DNA of 33,975 nt, from NCBI RefSeq assembly GCF_029978005.1, contig NZ_JARKOZ010000033.1, positions 1 through 33,975 of the forward strand. The letters run 5' to 3'. Each line of letters starts with the position of its first letter. Position 1 is the first letter of the stretch. The position numbers and the translations under genes were made by a program. The notes under the pieces are model-generated. The model ran no database searches, was not told where the DNA came from, and saw only the letters and a list, made by a program, of their open reading frames with translations. The DNA comes from Solidesulfovibrio sp. GTDB taxonomy: Bacteria; Desulfobacterota; Desulfovibrionia; Desulfovibrionales; Desulfovibrionaceae. Of this stretch, positions 1-7,198 are shown piece after piece.

Positions 1-1530
1 CGCAACGCCCACCAGCGACTCCTCCACGGGCGAGAGCTTGCCCGCGCCGCACCGCGGCCCCAGGTTCCAGGTGCTCGGCACCACCAACTGGTAGTTGGCC
101 GTCCTGCCGCCCTCGATGCGGACCCAGTGCGACAACCCGCCACGGGTGACGGCGCAAAAGCCCACGCCCTTGGCCGCATCCGGCATCTTCCAGGGCTTGT
201 AGATCTCCACCGGCCCGGCCTTGGCCATGGCCTCAAGTTCGTCGAGCCAACCCTCCATGCGGTTGACCAGGACGATGCTCTCCACCATGCGGCAGGCCGT
301 GCGGCCCAGGGTCGAAAACAGGTTCTCGGGCTTGAGCTTGCTCGCAGTCAGCCACTCGTCCAGGCGCTTGACCGTCTCCGGCTCGCCCCTGGCGTAGGCC
401 ATGGCCCGCCGGGCCAGCGGCCCGGTCTCCATGGGTTCGCCCTTGTAACGCGGGGCCTTGGACCAGGAGTAGCGGTCCTTGCCGTCGTACTCCGCATAGT
501 CCGGGTCGGTGACGCCGTCGTAGGGATGGCGCGCTTCGCCGGGCTTGTACCAGCCGTGGGTCACGTGCTCCTTGATCTCGTTGGGGTCGAAATCCTCCAC
601 CCGCTTGAAGTCCCGGTTCCAGAGCACGCCGCCCCTGAAGAACGGATCCTTGCCGGTCTTGGGATCGTGAAAGTCCGAAAAGTCGAAGAAGTTGGTGGTG
701 CGGCCGTATTTGGCCGCCTCGGGATAGCGGCGGCCGAGAAGGATCAGATCGCCTTTGTAGTTGTGGTTGATGAACTTGCGGGCTTCGGCGTAGAGCTCCC
801 GGAATTCCTGGAAGCGCTCGGGCCGCAGGCTCTCGTAGCAGGTCACGCCGCCCACGCGCATGGTCTGGGCGTGGGGATTCTTGCCGCTGAAGATGGCCAT
901 GGCCCGGGCCAGCTTGAGCTGGACGCGCAGGGCTTCCAGGTAGTTGGCCGCCAGCACCAGGTTTTCCTCGGGCGAGAGGCGATAGGCCGGATGGCCGCCC
1001 AGGAAGTAGGCGTTGGCCAGGAATCCGAGCTGCTTGCTGTCGGCGAATTTCTTGAGCCTGGATTGGACCACGTAATAATCGCCGGGCATGGCCTCGCGGC
1101 CGGAGACTTCCGAGGCCAGCTTGGCCGCGGCGGCCGGATCGGCCTTGAGGGCCGCGACCATGTCGCAGAAATCCAGGGAATGCAGATGGTAGAAGTGTAC
1201 GAGGTGGTCGTGGACGTCGAGGGAGGACAGGATAAGGAGCCTGACCAGCTGGGCCGCCGGCGGCGGGGTGAAGCCCATGGCGTCCTCCACAGCCCGGATG
1301 CTCGCCAGGGAGTGGGTGGTGGTGCACACGCCGCAGGCGCGCTGCACGTAGAGGTGCACGTCCTCGGGCGGGCGACCCTGGACGATGAGTTCCAGGCCGC
1401 GAAAGAGCTGGGCGCTGGACCAGGCGTCGGCCACCACGCCGTCCTTGACCTCGACATGGATGCGCAAATGGCCCTCGATGCGGGTGATGGGGTCGATGGT
1501 GAGGGGTCCGGTGAATTTCTTCTCGGCCAT
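1..1530 (-). CDS. hynA: Periplasmic [NiFe] hydrogenase large subunit, partial (C-terminus outside window)
   Basis: Catalytic subunit of a membrane-associated or periplasmic uptake [NiFe] hydrogenase (H2 to 2H+ and 2e-). The frame is open from the ATG at 1530 to the window edge, 510 codons. The N-terminal Ni-Fe ligand motif RACGVCTTTH is at residues 64-73 (Cys66, Cys69, His73), preceded by the family opening DPITRIEGH at 13-21. Near the edge the frame reads RGGLSHWVRIEGG and then PSTWNLGPRC, as expected close to the C-terminus, so only the last segment with the second Cys pair is missing. Whether the final ligand is Cys or Sec cannot be seen. A strong Shine-Dalgarno, AAGGAGG, lies 5 nt before the ATG. 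It follows hynB by 10 nt in the same operon and has no export signal of its own; in this family it is co-exported with the Tat-bearing small subunit. Confidence 0.96.
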   Translation of the reverse strand, partial: MAEKKFTGPLTIDPITRIEGHLRIHVEVKDGVVADAWSSAQLFRGLELIVQGRPPEDVHLYVQRACGVCTTTHSLASIRAVEDAMGFTPPPAAQLVRLLILSSLDVHDHLVHFYHLHSLDFCDMVAALKADPAAAAKLASEVSGREAMPGDYYVVQSRLKKFADSKQLGFLANAYFLGGHPAYRLSPEENLVLAANYLEALRVQLKLARAMAIFSGKNPHAQTMRVGGVTCYESLRPERFQEFRELYAEARKFINHNYKGDLILLGRRYPEAAKYGRTTNFFDFSDFHDPKTGKDPFFRGGVLWNRDFKRVEDFDPNEIKEHVTHGWYKPGEARHPYDGVTDPDYAEYDGKDRYSWSKAPRYKGEPMETGPLARRAMAYARGEPETVKRLDEWLTASKLKPENLFSTLGRTACRMVESIVLVNRMEGWLDELEAMAKAGPVEIYKPWKMPDAAKGVGFCAVTRGGLSHWVRIEGGRTANYQLVVPSTWNLGPRCGAGKLSPVEESLVGVA

Positions 1531-1540
1531 GGCTGCCTCC

Positions 1541-2515
1541 TTAGGCGGACTCGCCCTTCATGCGGACGTCGCGGCTGAAGGGTGCGTAGGCGTCCCAGAA
1601 GTCGGGTTCGCTGCAGCCGATGCAGGGCGCGCCGGCGCGCACCGGCCAGTTGGTCTGGTTGAACTGGGCCGTGGGGCAGTTGTTGTAAGTGTAGGGGCCG
1701 CGGCAGCCGAGAAGATGCAGGCACCAGCCGTCGCGGGCCTCCTTGGTCTCGAATCCCCGGGCGAAGCGGCCGGCCTCGAAGTGGGGCAGGCGCGGGCATT
1801 TGTCGTGCACGGTCGAGCCGTAGAACATGGTCGGCCGGCCGTAGCCGTCCAGGGCCGGCACGCCTTGGGTCAGCAGGTGGACCACCGTGCCGATGAAGTT
1901 GACGGGGTTCGGCGGGCAGCCCGGGATGTTGATGGGCTTGACGCCCATGGGGCCGAGGGCCTCGCCCACGCCCGCCGCGCCCGAGGGGTTGGGCTTGGCC
2001 GCCTGGATGCCGCCGTAGCTGGCGCAGGAGCCCATGGCGATCACGCCCTTGGCGTTGCCGGCCACCTTGGCGAAAAGCGAAAGCATGGTCTCGCCGGCCA
2101 CCTGGCCGTAGAGTCCGCCCTGGCGCAGGGGGATGGCCCCCTCGATGGCGCAGTAGTAGCCGTTCGGGTTATGGATGGCCGTTTCCAGGTTGGCCTCGGC
2201 CGCCTTGCCCGAGGGGGCCATCAGGGTCTCGCAGTAGTCCAGGGAGATGACTTCCATGATGAGCACGTCGATGTAGGGATCGATGGAGCGCAGGAGCCCC
2301 TCGGTGCAGCCCGTGCATTCGGCGCCGTGCATGTAGACCACGCTCGGGCGCTGCTTGCTTTCCAGGGCGGCGGCGATGGTGGGGGCGTAGCCCGCCTCCA
2401 TGCCCATGGCCGCGGCCACCAGTGCGCAAAACTTCAGGAAATCGCGGCGGGACATGCGGCCGCCCTCGATCTGGCGTTCGAGGAGCGTGGCCGCGAGACG
2501 CGTCTTGGAGCTCAT
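1541..2515 (-). CDS. hynB: Periplasmic [NiFe] hydrogenase small subunit with Tat signal
   Basis: Iron-sulfur electron-transfer subunit of 324 aa. A twin-arginine signal, SRRDFLKF, is at residues 22-29, followed by a hydrophobic Ala-rich stretch, so the folded heterodimer should be exported by Tat. The proximal cluster motif ECTGC is at 66-70. Distal cluster residues are visible as HDKC and, further on, WCLHLLGC. The medial cluster region reads [14 protein letters not shown] then PCIGC. The proline in NWP, where NiFeSe enzymes carry an extra cysteine, suggests a [3Fe-4S] medial cluster and a standard [NiFe] enzyme. The ATG overlaps the stop of the cytochrome gene by 4 nt (ATGA), and AAGGAGG lies upstream within the cytochrome's end. 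Electrons would pass to a periplasmic c3 cytochrome pool. Confidence 0.96.
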   Translation of the reverse strand: MSSKTRLAATLLERQIEGGRMSRRDFLKFCALVAAAMGMEAGYAPTIAAALESKQRPSVVYMHGAECTGCTEGLLRSIDPYIDVLIMEVISLDYCETLMAPSGKAAEANLETAIHNPNGYYCAIEGAIPLRQGGLYGQVAGETMLSLFAKVAGNAKGVIAMGSCASYGGIQAAKPNPSGAAGVGEALGPMGVKPINIPGCPPNPVNFIGTVVHLLTQGVPALDGYGRPTMFYGSTVHDKCPRLPHFEAGRFARGFETKEARDGWCLHLLGCRGPYTYNNCPTAQFNQTNWPVRAGAPCIGCSEPDFWDAYAPFSRDVRMKGESA

Positions 2516-2928
2516 TGGGGCTTCCCTCCTTCCGGGGCTTTGTGGCAGCTGGCGACGCAGGACAAAGGCGGCATGGCTTGGCCGCTGTAGCGCTTCTGCT
2601 TGTAGCAGCCGAGGCAGCTCATGGTCCTTTCATTGTGAAAGGCGCGGTAGAAATCGGCCTTGGAATCCATCCCCGATTGATTGTGGCACTGGGTGCAAGG
2701 CAAGAACTGGCCCAAGGTGCGGTCCAACTCTTCATGATGACACGACTTGCAAGGGTTTTGCACGGCATGGAAACCGTGCGGAAAATTCACGGGTCCGACC
2801 CATGCGGCAAGGGGCGTATTTTTGTCCGGTCTTTTGATGAGGATGTCCTTGGGCACTTCATAGCCGATGGCCACGCCGCAACAAAGGGTTATGCCCAGAA
2901 TCGATGGGATCCACGATAATCACTTCAT
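2512..2928 (-). pseudogene. Hydrogenase-linked c3-type multiheme cytochrome with in-frame UGA at codon 3
   Basis: First gene of the hydrogenase operon. The body resembles class III cytochrome c3: CKSCHH, CTQCH, CLGCY and CVASCH in order, with extra histidines for bis-His heme ligation. This layout matches the [NiFe] hydrogenases with a dedicated c3 cytochrome known in Desulfovibrio. The best start is the ATG at 2926-2928, 5 nt behind GGAGG. It opens M-K-stop, and the same frame then reads LSWIPSILGITLCCG VAIGYEVP, a typical export signal. The stop is TGA at 2920-2922. The only usual start after it, GTG at 2872-2874, has no ribosome site and would give a 120-aa protein without a signal, unable to reach the periplasmic heme-attachment system. 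The third heme motif has Tyr instead of His. This may be a recent nonsense mutation, a sequencing error or recoding; the rest of the frame is intact. Confidence 0.75.
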
Positions 2929-3337
2929 TTTAGCCTCCGGGGCAAGGGATTGGACTACGTTTGACGATGTCCACGATTTCCGGTTTCCGATCAAGAAATT
3001 TCGCGAAGAACAAAGGCAAACCCTTTGTAATACATTTTTATATTTTGTGTTATTCCAGAAAGAAGGAAGGCGTTGCATCGGAAGACGTGAGCATGAAGAC
3101 GTTCCGTGGTGCATATACATTTTATGGTGAACCTTGCCCGAAGGGCATGACGGCGTAATGCGATGCCATGGCGCGGAACAAGGGCGGCGACGAAAAAGAC
3201 CATAATTTCGTCGCGTCGTCGTGGCGTCGCCGCCGTGGAAACAGTGACAAATGTATGAGCCCATCGTATGGCTATAACGATGGTCGGCCCTGGAGCGGTG
3301 ACGAATACATGGGGTAGACCGAAAGAGGTGTTCGCCC
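2929..3337. other. Divergent intergenic region between hydrogenase operon and ligand-binding protein gene
   Basis: About 410 bases without a convincing gene. It should hold the promoters of both divergent units. The stretch around 3025-3060 is much richer in A and T than its surroundings and fits a promoter zone, with a TATAAA-like element on the minus strand, but I cannot assign a -35/-10 pair with confidence. A short hairpin, GCCCGAAGGGC, lies near 3137-3147. Short frames here lack ribosome sites. Confidence 0.5.
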
Positions 3338-4615
3338 ATGCGTGTCTTGCTCGTGGCCTTGGCCGCGTTTTTCGGCGTTGCGGCCGCGGCCGTGCTGTTT
3401 TTCGCTCCCCTGAGCGGCGAGAAGAAAAATTTCTGCGTCGATCCCCTGGGCTGCGTCGAGCTCGCCCCGGGCGCGCCGGTGCGTCTGGGCGTCATCCAGT
3501 CCCTGAGCGGCAAGGTGGCGGTCCTGGGCCGCGAGCAGGTGCGCGGTCTGGAGCTGGCCCTGGCCGACCGGGGGGACGCGGTGCTCGGGCATCCCGTCGT
3601 CCTCGTGGTGGAGGACACCGGCTGCCGCCGGGAGGGCGGGGCCAACGCCGCGCTGCGCATCGTCTCCGACCCGGACGTGGCGGCGATTTTCGGCACCACC
3701 TGCTCCGGGGACGCCGCCGCCGCCGCCCAGGTCATGACCGCCGCCGGGCTGTCCATGATCTCGGGCAACAACAGCGCTCCCTTCCTGACGTCCATGGGCG
3801 GCAAGGCCGCGCCCAAATGGCAGCCGGGCTTTTTCCGCACCGCCCCCAACGAGGAGCACTCCGGGCCGGCGGCGGCCCGCCACGCCTACGTGGCCCTCGG
3901 CGTGCGCAGGGCGGCGGTCATCCACGACGGCGACATCTACACCCTGGGCCTGGCCCAGGGATTTCGCCAGGAGTTCGAGCGCCTCGGCGGGGCCACCGCC
4001 CTTTTCACGGCCGTGGACAAGGGCGACGCGGATATGCGGCCCGTGCTCGAGGCCGTGGCCGCATCCGGGGCCGACATCCTCTTTTTCCCGCTCTTCCAGC
4101 CCGAGGGCAACGCGGTCCTGCTCACGGCCAGGGCCATGCCGGCCCTGGCCGGGCTTGCCCTCATGAGCGACGGCTCGCTGATCGACCAGAGCTTCATCGA
4201 CGCCGTGGGCGAGGCGGCCAGGGGCATGTATTTCGTCGGTCCGACCCCGCCGGGGCCGAGCGCGGCCACGACGTCGTTTCAAGAGCGCTACCTGGAGCGC
4301 TACGGCGAATCGCCGCCGACGACCTATTCGCAGCATGCTTTCGACGCGGCCGGCATTCTCCTGCGGGCCATGGAGACCGCCGCCAAGTGCGGCAAGGATG
4401 GGGCGTGCGTCCTCGGCCGCCAGGCGCTGCGCGACGCCCTGGCCGGGACCACGGACTATCCCGGCCTCACCGGGACCCTCACCTGCGACCGCTTCGGCGA
4501 CTGCGCCGTGCCGCGCTTCGACGTGCTGCGCCTGGACGACCCGGCCAAGGGCGTGACGGGCCTGCTCGCCAACGTCGTCTTCACCTACGACCCGCGAAAA
4601 GAGCATGGCCAGTAA
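3338..4615 (+). CDS. Periplasmic ligand-binding protein, branched-chain amino acid type, paired with a diguanylate cyclase
   Basis: 425-aa protein of the type I periplasmic binding fold (Peripla_BP_6 / LivJ-like). Residues 2-25 form a hydrophobic signal or membrane anchor; there is no lipobox. The body has the usual opening RLGVIQSLSGKVAVLG, then FGTTCSGDAA and the two-lobe pattern to the end. Two cysteines just after the anchor (FCVDPLGC) could form a disulfide. The ATG is preceded by AAAGAGGTG at a good distance. The stop overlaps the start of the diguanylate cyclase by 11 nt, so the two are translated together. No permease or ABC ATPase accompanies it. I infer it is a sensing partner that delivers a ligand signal to the cyclase's periplasmic domain rather than a transport protein. 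The ligand cannot be read from sequence. Confidence 0.85.
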   Translation: MRVLLVALAAFFGVAAAAVLFFAPLSGEKKNFCVDPLGCVELAPGAPVRLGVIQSLSGKVAVLGREQVRGLELALADRGDAVLGHPVVLVVEDTGCRREGGANAALRIVSDPDVAAIFGTTCSGDAAAAAQVMTAAGLSMISGNNSAPFLTSMGGKAAPKWQPGFFRTAPNEEHSGPAAARHAYVALGVRRAAVIHDGDIYTLGLAQGFRQEFERLGGATALFTAVDKGDADMRPVLEAVAASGADILFFPLFQPEGNAVLLTARAMPALAGLALMSDGSLIDQSFIDAVGEAARGMYFVGPTPPGPSAATTSFQERYLERYGESPPTTYSQHAFDAAGILLRAMETAAKCGKDGACVLGRQALRDALAGTTDYPGLTGTLTCDRFGDCAVPRFDVLRLDDPAKGVTGLLANVVFTYDPRKEHGQ

Positions 4616-6314
4616 GCTGGCGACATACTGGGACCGCCTCGGCATCACCTCCAAGCTGTGGACCGTCCTCGGACTGCTGTTCGCCATGTTCAGCCTGGCC
4701 GGCGGGGCGGCGGTCATTGGCCTCGCCGTCATGCGCGGAGCCGAGGACAACATCCAGGCCAACCTCGAAGTGCGGGCCAAGGTCCTCGAAATGGAGGGCA
4801 AGCTCGAGAAGTCGCGGCGGTTGTACCGGGATTTCCTGCTGGTCGGGCCGGAGATGGATTTCGAGGCGGCCCGGGAGCGGTTCTGCCAGCCGGCCCAGGC
4901 CGAAACGGCCCGGCTCATCGCCGTGTGCGAGGACCTGCGCCGGCTCATCGCCGCTCTGCCCTCGGGCGGGGCCATCGCCAGGCGCAACGTGGACCTCACG
5001 CTCTTCACCTCCACGGCCAGGCGGTATTCCGAGACGCTTCTGCGCGAAACCGAAATCTACGCCTCGCTCTACGAGGCCAAGGGCGGTCTTTTGGCGCGGC
5101 TTGCCGAGACCACGGCCGGGCTTGCCGCCTGTCTGGAGGGGAGCGCGGAGGGCGGCCGCCTGCTGCGCGAACTGGACGTCCTGGAAAAACGCTACGAGAT
5201 CACCCGGCAGCGGCCCTTCATGCAGTCCGCCCTCAACAAGCTCGGGGAACTGCGACGCCTGGTCGTCGCCGGCAAGGTCGCGCCCGCCAGCGGCCGGCCC
5301 GACGTCCTGGGTCTCATGGACGCCTATGCCCGGACGGCCGACCGGATCATGGAGGCCGTCAAGGCCATGCACGCCAACGCCAACGACTTCTGGCTGCAAT
5401 CCAGGGCCGTGGACCCCATCGCCGAGGAACTCAAGCAGCTTTCGGCCGCGGAAGTGGCCAAGGCCAGGAAGCGGATCGACTGGGCCAGCCGGCTGACCGG
5501 GGCCATCCTGGCCGGGGCGGCCCTGCTCGGGCTGGGCTGCCTCCTCTTCGCCGGCCGGCTTCTGCACGCCTCCATCACGGGCAAGATCGAGACCATGACC
5601 CGCCATGCCGAGGCCGTGCGGGCGGGACACCTCGACGTGGCCCTGCCGGACGGCGGCGGCGACGAGCTGGGGGTGCTGGCCGGGGCTTTCAACGCCATGA
5701 CGGCGCGCCTCAAGGGGCTGGTAGACACCCTGGAGGAGAAGGTCCGGCAGCGCACCAAGGAACTGGCGGACAAGAACCGCGAGCTCGACGCCAAAAATCA
5801 GGAGTTGGCCACCCTGTCCCTGACCGACCGCCTGACCGGGCTGTGCAACCGACGCAAGCTCGACCGCGAGCTCGAGGCCGAATTGCGCCGCGCCCGGCGC
5901 TACGGCACCGTCTTCTCGGTGATCCTGGCCGACCTGGACCATTTCAAGGCAGTCAACGACACCCACGGCCACGCCGCCGGCGACGCCGTGCTGGTGCGGG
6001 TGGGTGACATCCTGATGGCGTTCACGCGGGAGACGGATCTGGTCGGACGCTGGGGGGGCGAGGAATTCCTCGTCGTCTGCCCGGAAACCGACCTGCACCA
6101 GGCGCGGGCCCTGGCCGAGAACCTGCGCCGCGAATGCGCCCGTTGCCTGGTCCCGGGCATGATCGAGGTGACGGCCAGTTTCGGCCTGGCAGCCTACGAC
6201 GGCGACATGGGGGCCGCGGAACTGCTCGAGCGCGCCGACGCCGCCCTCTACCGGGCCAAGCAGGCCGGCCGCAACCGGACCGAGGCCCACCCCGGCATCC
6301 GCGACCACAAATGA
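4605..6314 (+). CDS. Membrane diguanylate cyclase (periplasmic sensor, HAMP, GGDEF)
   Basis: 569-aa inner-membrane enzyme making cyclic di-GMP from two GTP. Layout: TM1 at about residues 18-43, a largely helical periplasmic domain of about 250 residues, TM2 at about 297-320, a HAMP linker, a charged coiled coil (EEKVRQRTKELADKNREL) and a C-terminal GGDEF domain. The active-site motif is GGEEF at about 484-488, a functional variant. RETD five residues before it matches the RxxD inhibitory site, so product feedback is expected. The gene starts 11 nt inside the upstream binding-protein gene, suggesting a two-component sensor in which the binding protein contacts the periplasmic domain. Downstream is a strong hairpin at 6319-6343 without a T-run on this strand. 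Confidence 0.92.
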   Translation: MASKLATYWDRLGITSKLWTVLGLLFAMFSLAGGAAVIGLAVMRGAEDNIQANLEVRAKVLEMEGKLEKSRRLYRDFLLVGPEMDFEAARERFCQPAQAETARLIAVCEDLRRLIAALPSGGAIARRNVDLTLFTSTARRYSETLLRETEIYASLYEAKGGLLARLAETTAGLAACLEGSAEGGRLLRELDVLEKRYEITRQRPFMQSALNKLGELRRLVVAGKVAPASGRPDVLGLMDAYARTADRIMEAVKAMHANANDFWLQSRAVDPIAEELKQLSAAEVAKARKRIDWASRLTGAILAGAALLGLGCLLFAGRLLHASITGKIETMTRHAEAVRAGHLDVALPDGGGDELGVLAGAFNAMTARLKGLVDTLEEKVRQRTKELADKNRELDAKNQELATLSLTDRLTGLCNRRKLDRELEAELRRARRYGTVFSVILADLDHFKAVNDTHGHAAGDAVLVRVGDILMAFTRETDLVGRWGGEEFLVVCPETDLHQARALAENLRRECARCLVPGMIEVTASFGLAAYDGDMGAAELLERADAALYRAKQAGRNRTEAHPGIRDHK

Positions 6315-6343
6315 AAAAGGCCCGGTCGCCAGGCGACCGGGCC
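6314..6343 (-). terminator. Rho-independent terminator for the small minus-strand gene
   Basis: A near-perfect inverted repeat, GGCCCGGTCGCC at 6319-6330 and GGCGACCGGGCC at 6332-6343. On the minus strand it is followed directly by TTTTTC (6318-6313). It lies about 80 nt after the stop of the 64-aa gene. On the plus strand there is no T-run, although the hairpin may still protect the 3' end of the cyclase mRNA. Confidence 0.75.
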
Positions 6344-6424
6344 ATGGTTGCAACGAACGGGGGGATGGACCGAGGTCCCGGCGGCGGACGTCACCTCCCT
6401 GGCGTCCACCAAACCCCGCCGCCG

Positions 6425-6619
6425 TCAGACTTTCACATTGAGCCTGGTGCCTATATGCGGCTTGGGGGGAGCGGATTCGGTTTGCGGCAGGGCGGCCGTG
6501 GCTTCCTGGCCGCCTCCCGTCGCGCCGAAGACGCGTTTAAAGTACTGCTGTTCCTTGGTCGAGAGGACGGACGCCGTGGCGGCGCTGCCAAAGATGCCGA
6601 TCCCCGATACTTCGCTCAT
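6425..6619 (-). CDS. Small protein of unknown function, 64 aa
   Basis: I do not recognise a named family. The ATG at 6619 has AAGGAGAG nine bases upstream, and the gene has its own terminator, which argues that it is real. The product starts with a Ser/Gly/Ala-rich segment (MSEVSGIGIFGSAATASV), then a charged helical core LSTKEQQYFKRVFG, a flexible Gln/Ala/Pro-rich stretch and a basic-hydrophobic tail GTRLNVKV. It has no signal peptide, membrane segment or cysteine. It lies alone, convergent with the diguanylate cyclase. Two tiny frames with ribosome sites lie upstream (6793-6795 start, five codons; and MTDGKELLSR ending near 6635), which might be leader peptides. Confidence 0.65.
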   Translation of the reverse strand: MSEVSGIGIFGSAATASVLSTKEQQYFKRVFGATGGGQEATAALPQTESAPPKPHIGTRLNVKV

Positions 6620-7198
6620 GACGACTGCTCTCCTTCATCGCGAAAGCAACTCCTTTCCGTCCGTCATGCCTTCTCCCGCCGATGGTTGGCGCATGCCGGC
6701 CGGATATGGATCCCGGAAGGGATGAAAGACCCCCCTCCCTGATGGGGCGGACTTGAACGAATATGGCCGGGGATGGATTACGGATCGTGCGGCATGACCG
6801 TTCCTCCTTTCACGCGGCGCGCGGGCCAAGGCGCAGATCGGAGGATCCGGCGCATTGGCGGCCCGGCTGCCCTATCCTGTCTCCAGGACGTAGGCCCGTG
6901 GCTTTGCGTCCCCCCCTTTCGGAGGGTTTGCCTTTTTCAGTGCGTGGTGGTTGGCCGGGCGCGGGGGAACGGAAGAGGCGGACCCGGGGCGAACCTCCCT
7001 CGCCCGGGGTCTTCCCGTGTTCCGTCCGCCATCGCGGTCCGGCCCGTGACGCGTTCTTGTATCCCGGGGGGAAACGGACGGCGTCACGACTTCTCGGTAA
7101 CACGTATACGACTCTTTTACCATTTTGTATAGATGCTCTTGCCGCCCGGTCCGGCGGGGTTTGACGGCGGGACCCGCCTTGGGCTACCGCATCCGGCC
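6620..7198. other. Intergenic region upstream of the small gene and the ABC-F gene
   Basis: About 580 bases with no convincing full-size gene. It holds the promoter region of the minus-strand small gene, two mini-frames with ribosome sites on the minus strand, and on the plus strand a short AT-rich stretch near 7095-7133. That stretch contains TATAGA (7128-7133), a possible -10 for the ABC-F gene; a matching -35 is poor. Longer frames in this region overlap each other and lack ribosome sites. Confidence 0.45.

Noticed and set aside
1-2515. Hydrogenase as a NiFeSe enzyme
   Set aside because: The small subunit has Pro in the medial cluster loop (NWP), typical of [NiFe] enzymes. The Sec position of the large subunit is outside the window, so this is not fully excluded.
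2920-2922. UGA read as selenocysteine in the cytochrome
   Set aside because: It lies at codon 3 in a signal peptide, and I see no strong hairpin directly after it. Sec there would have no purpose.
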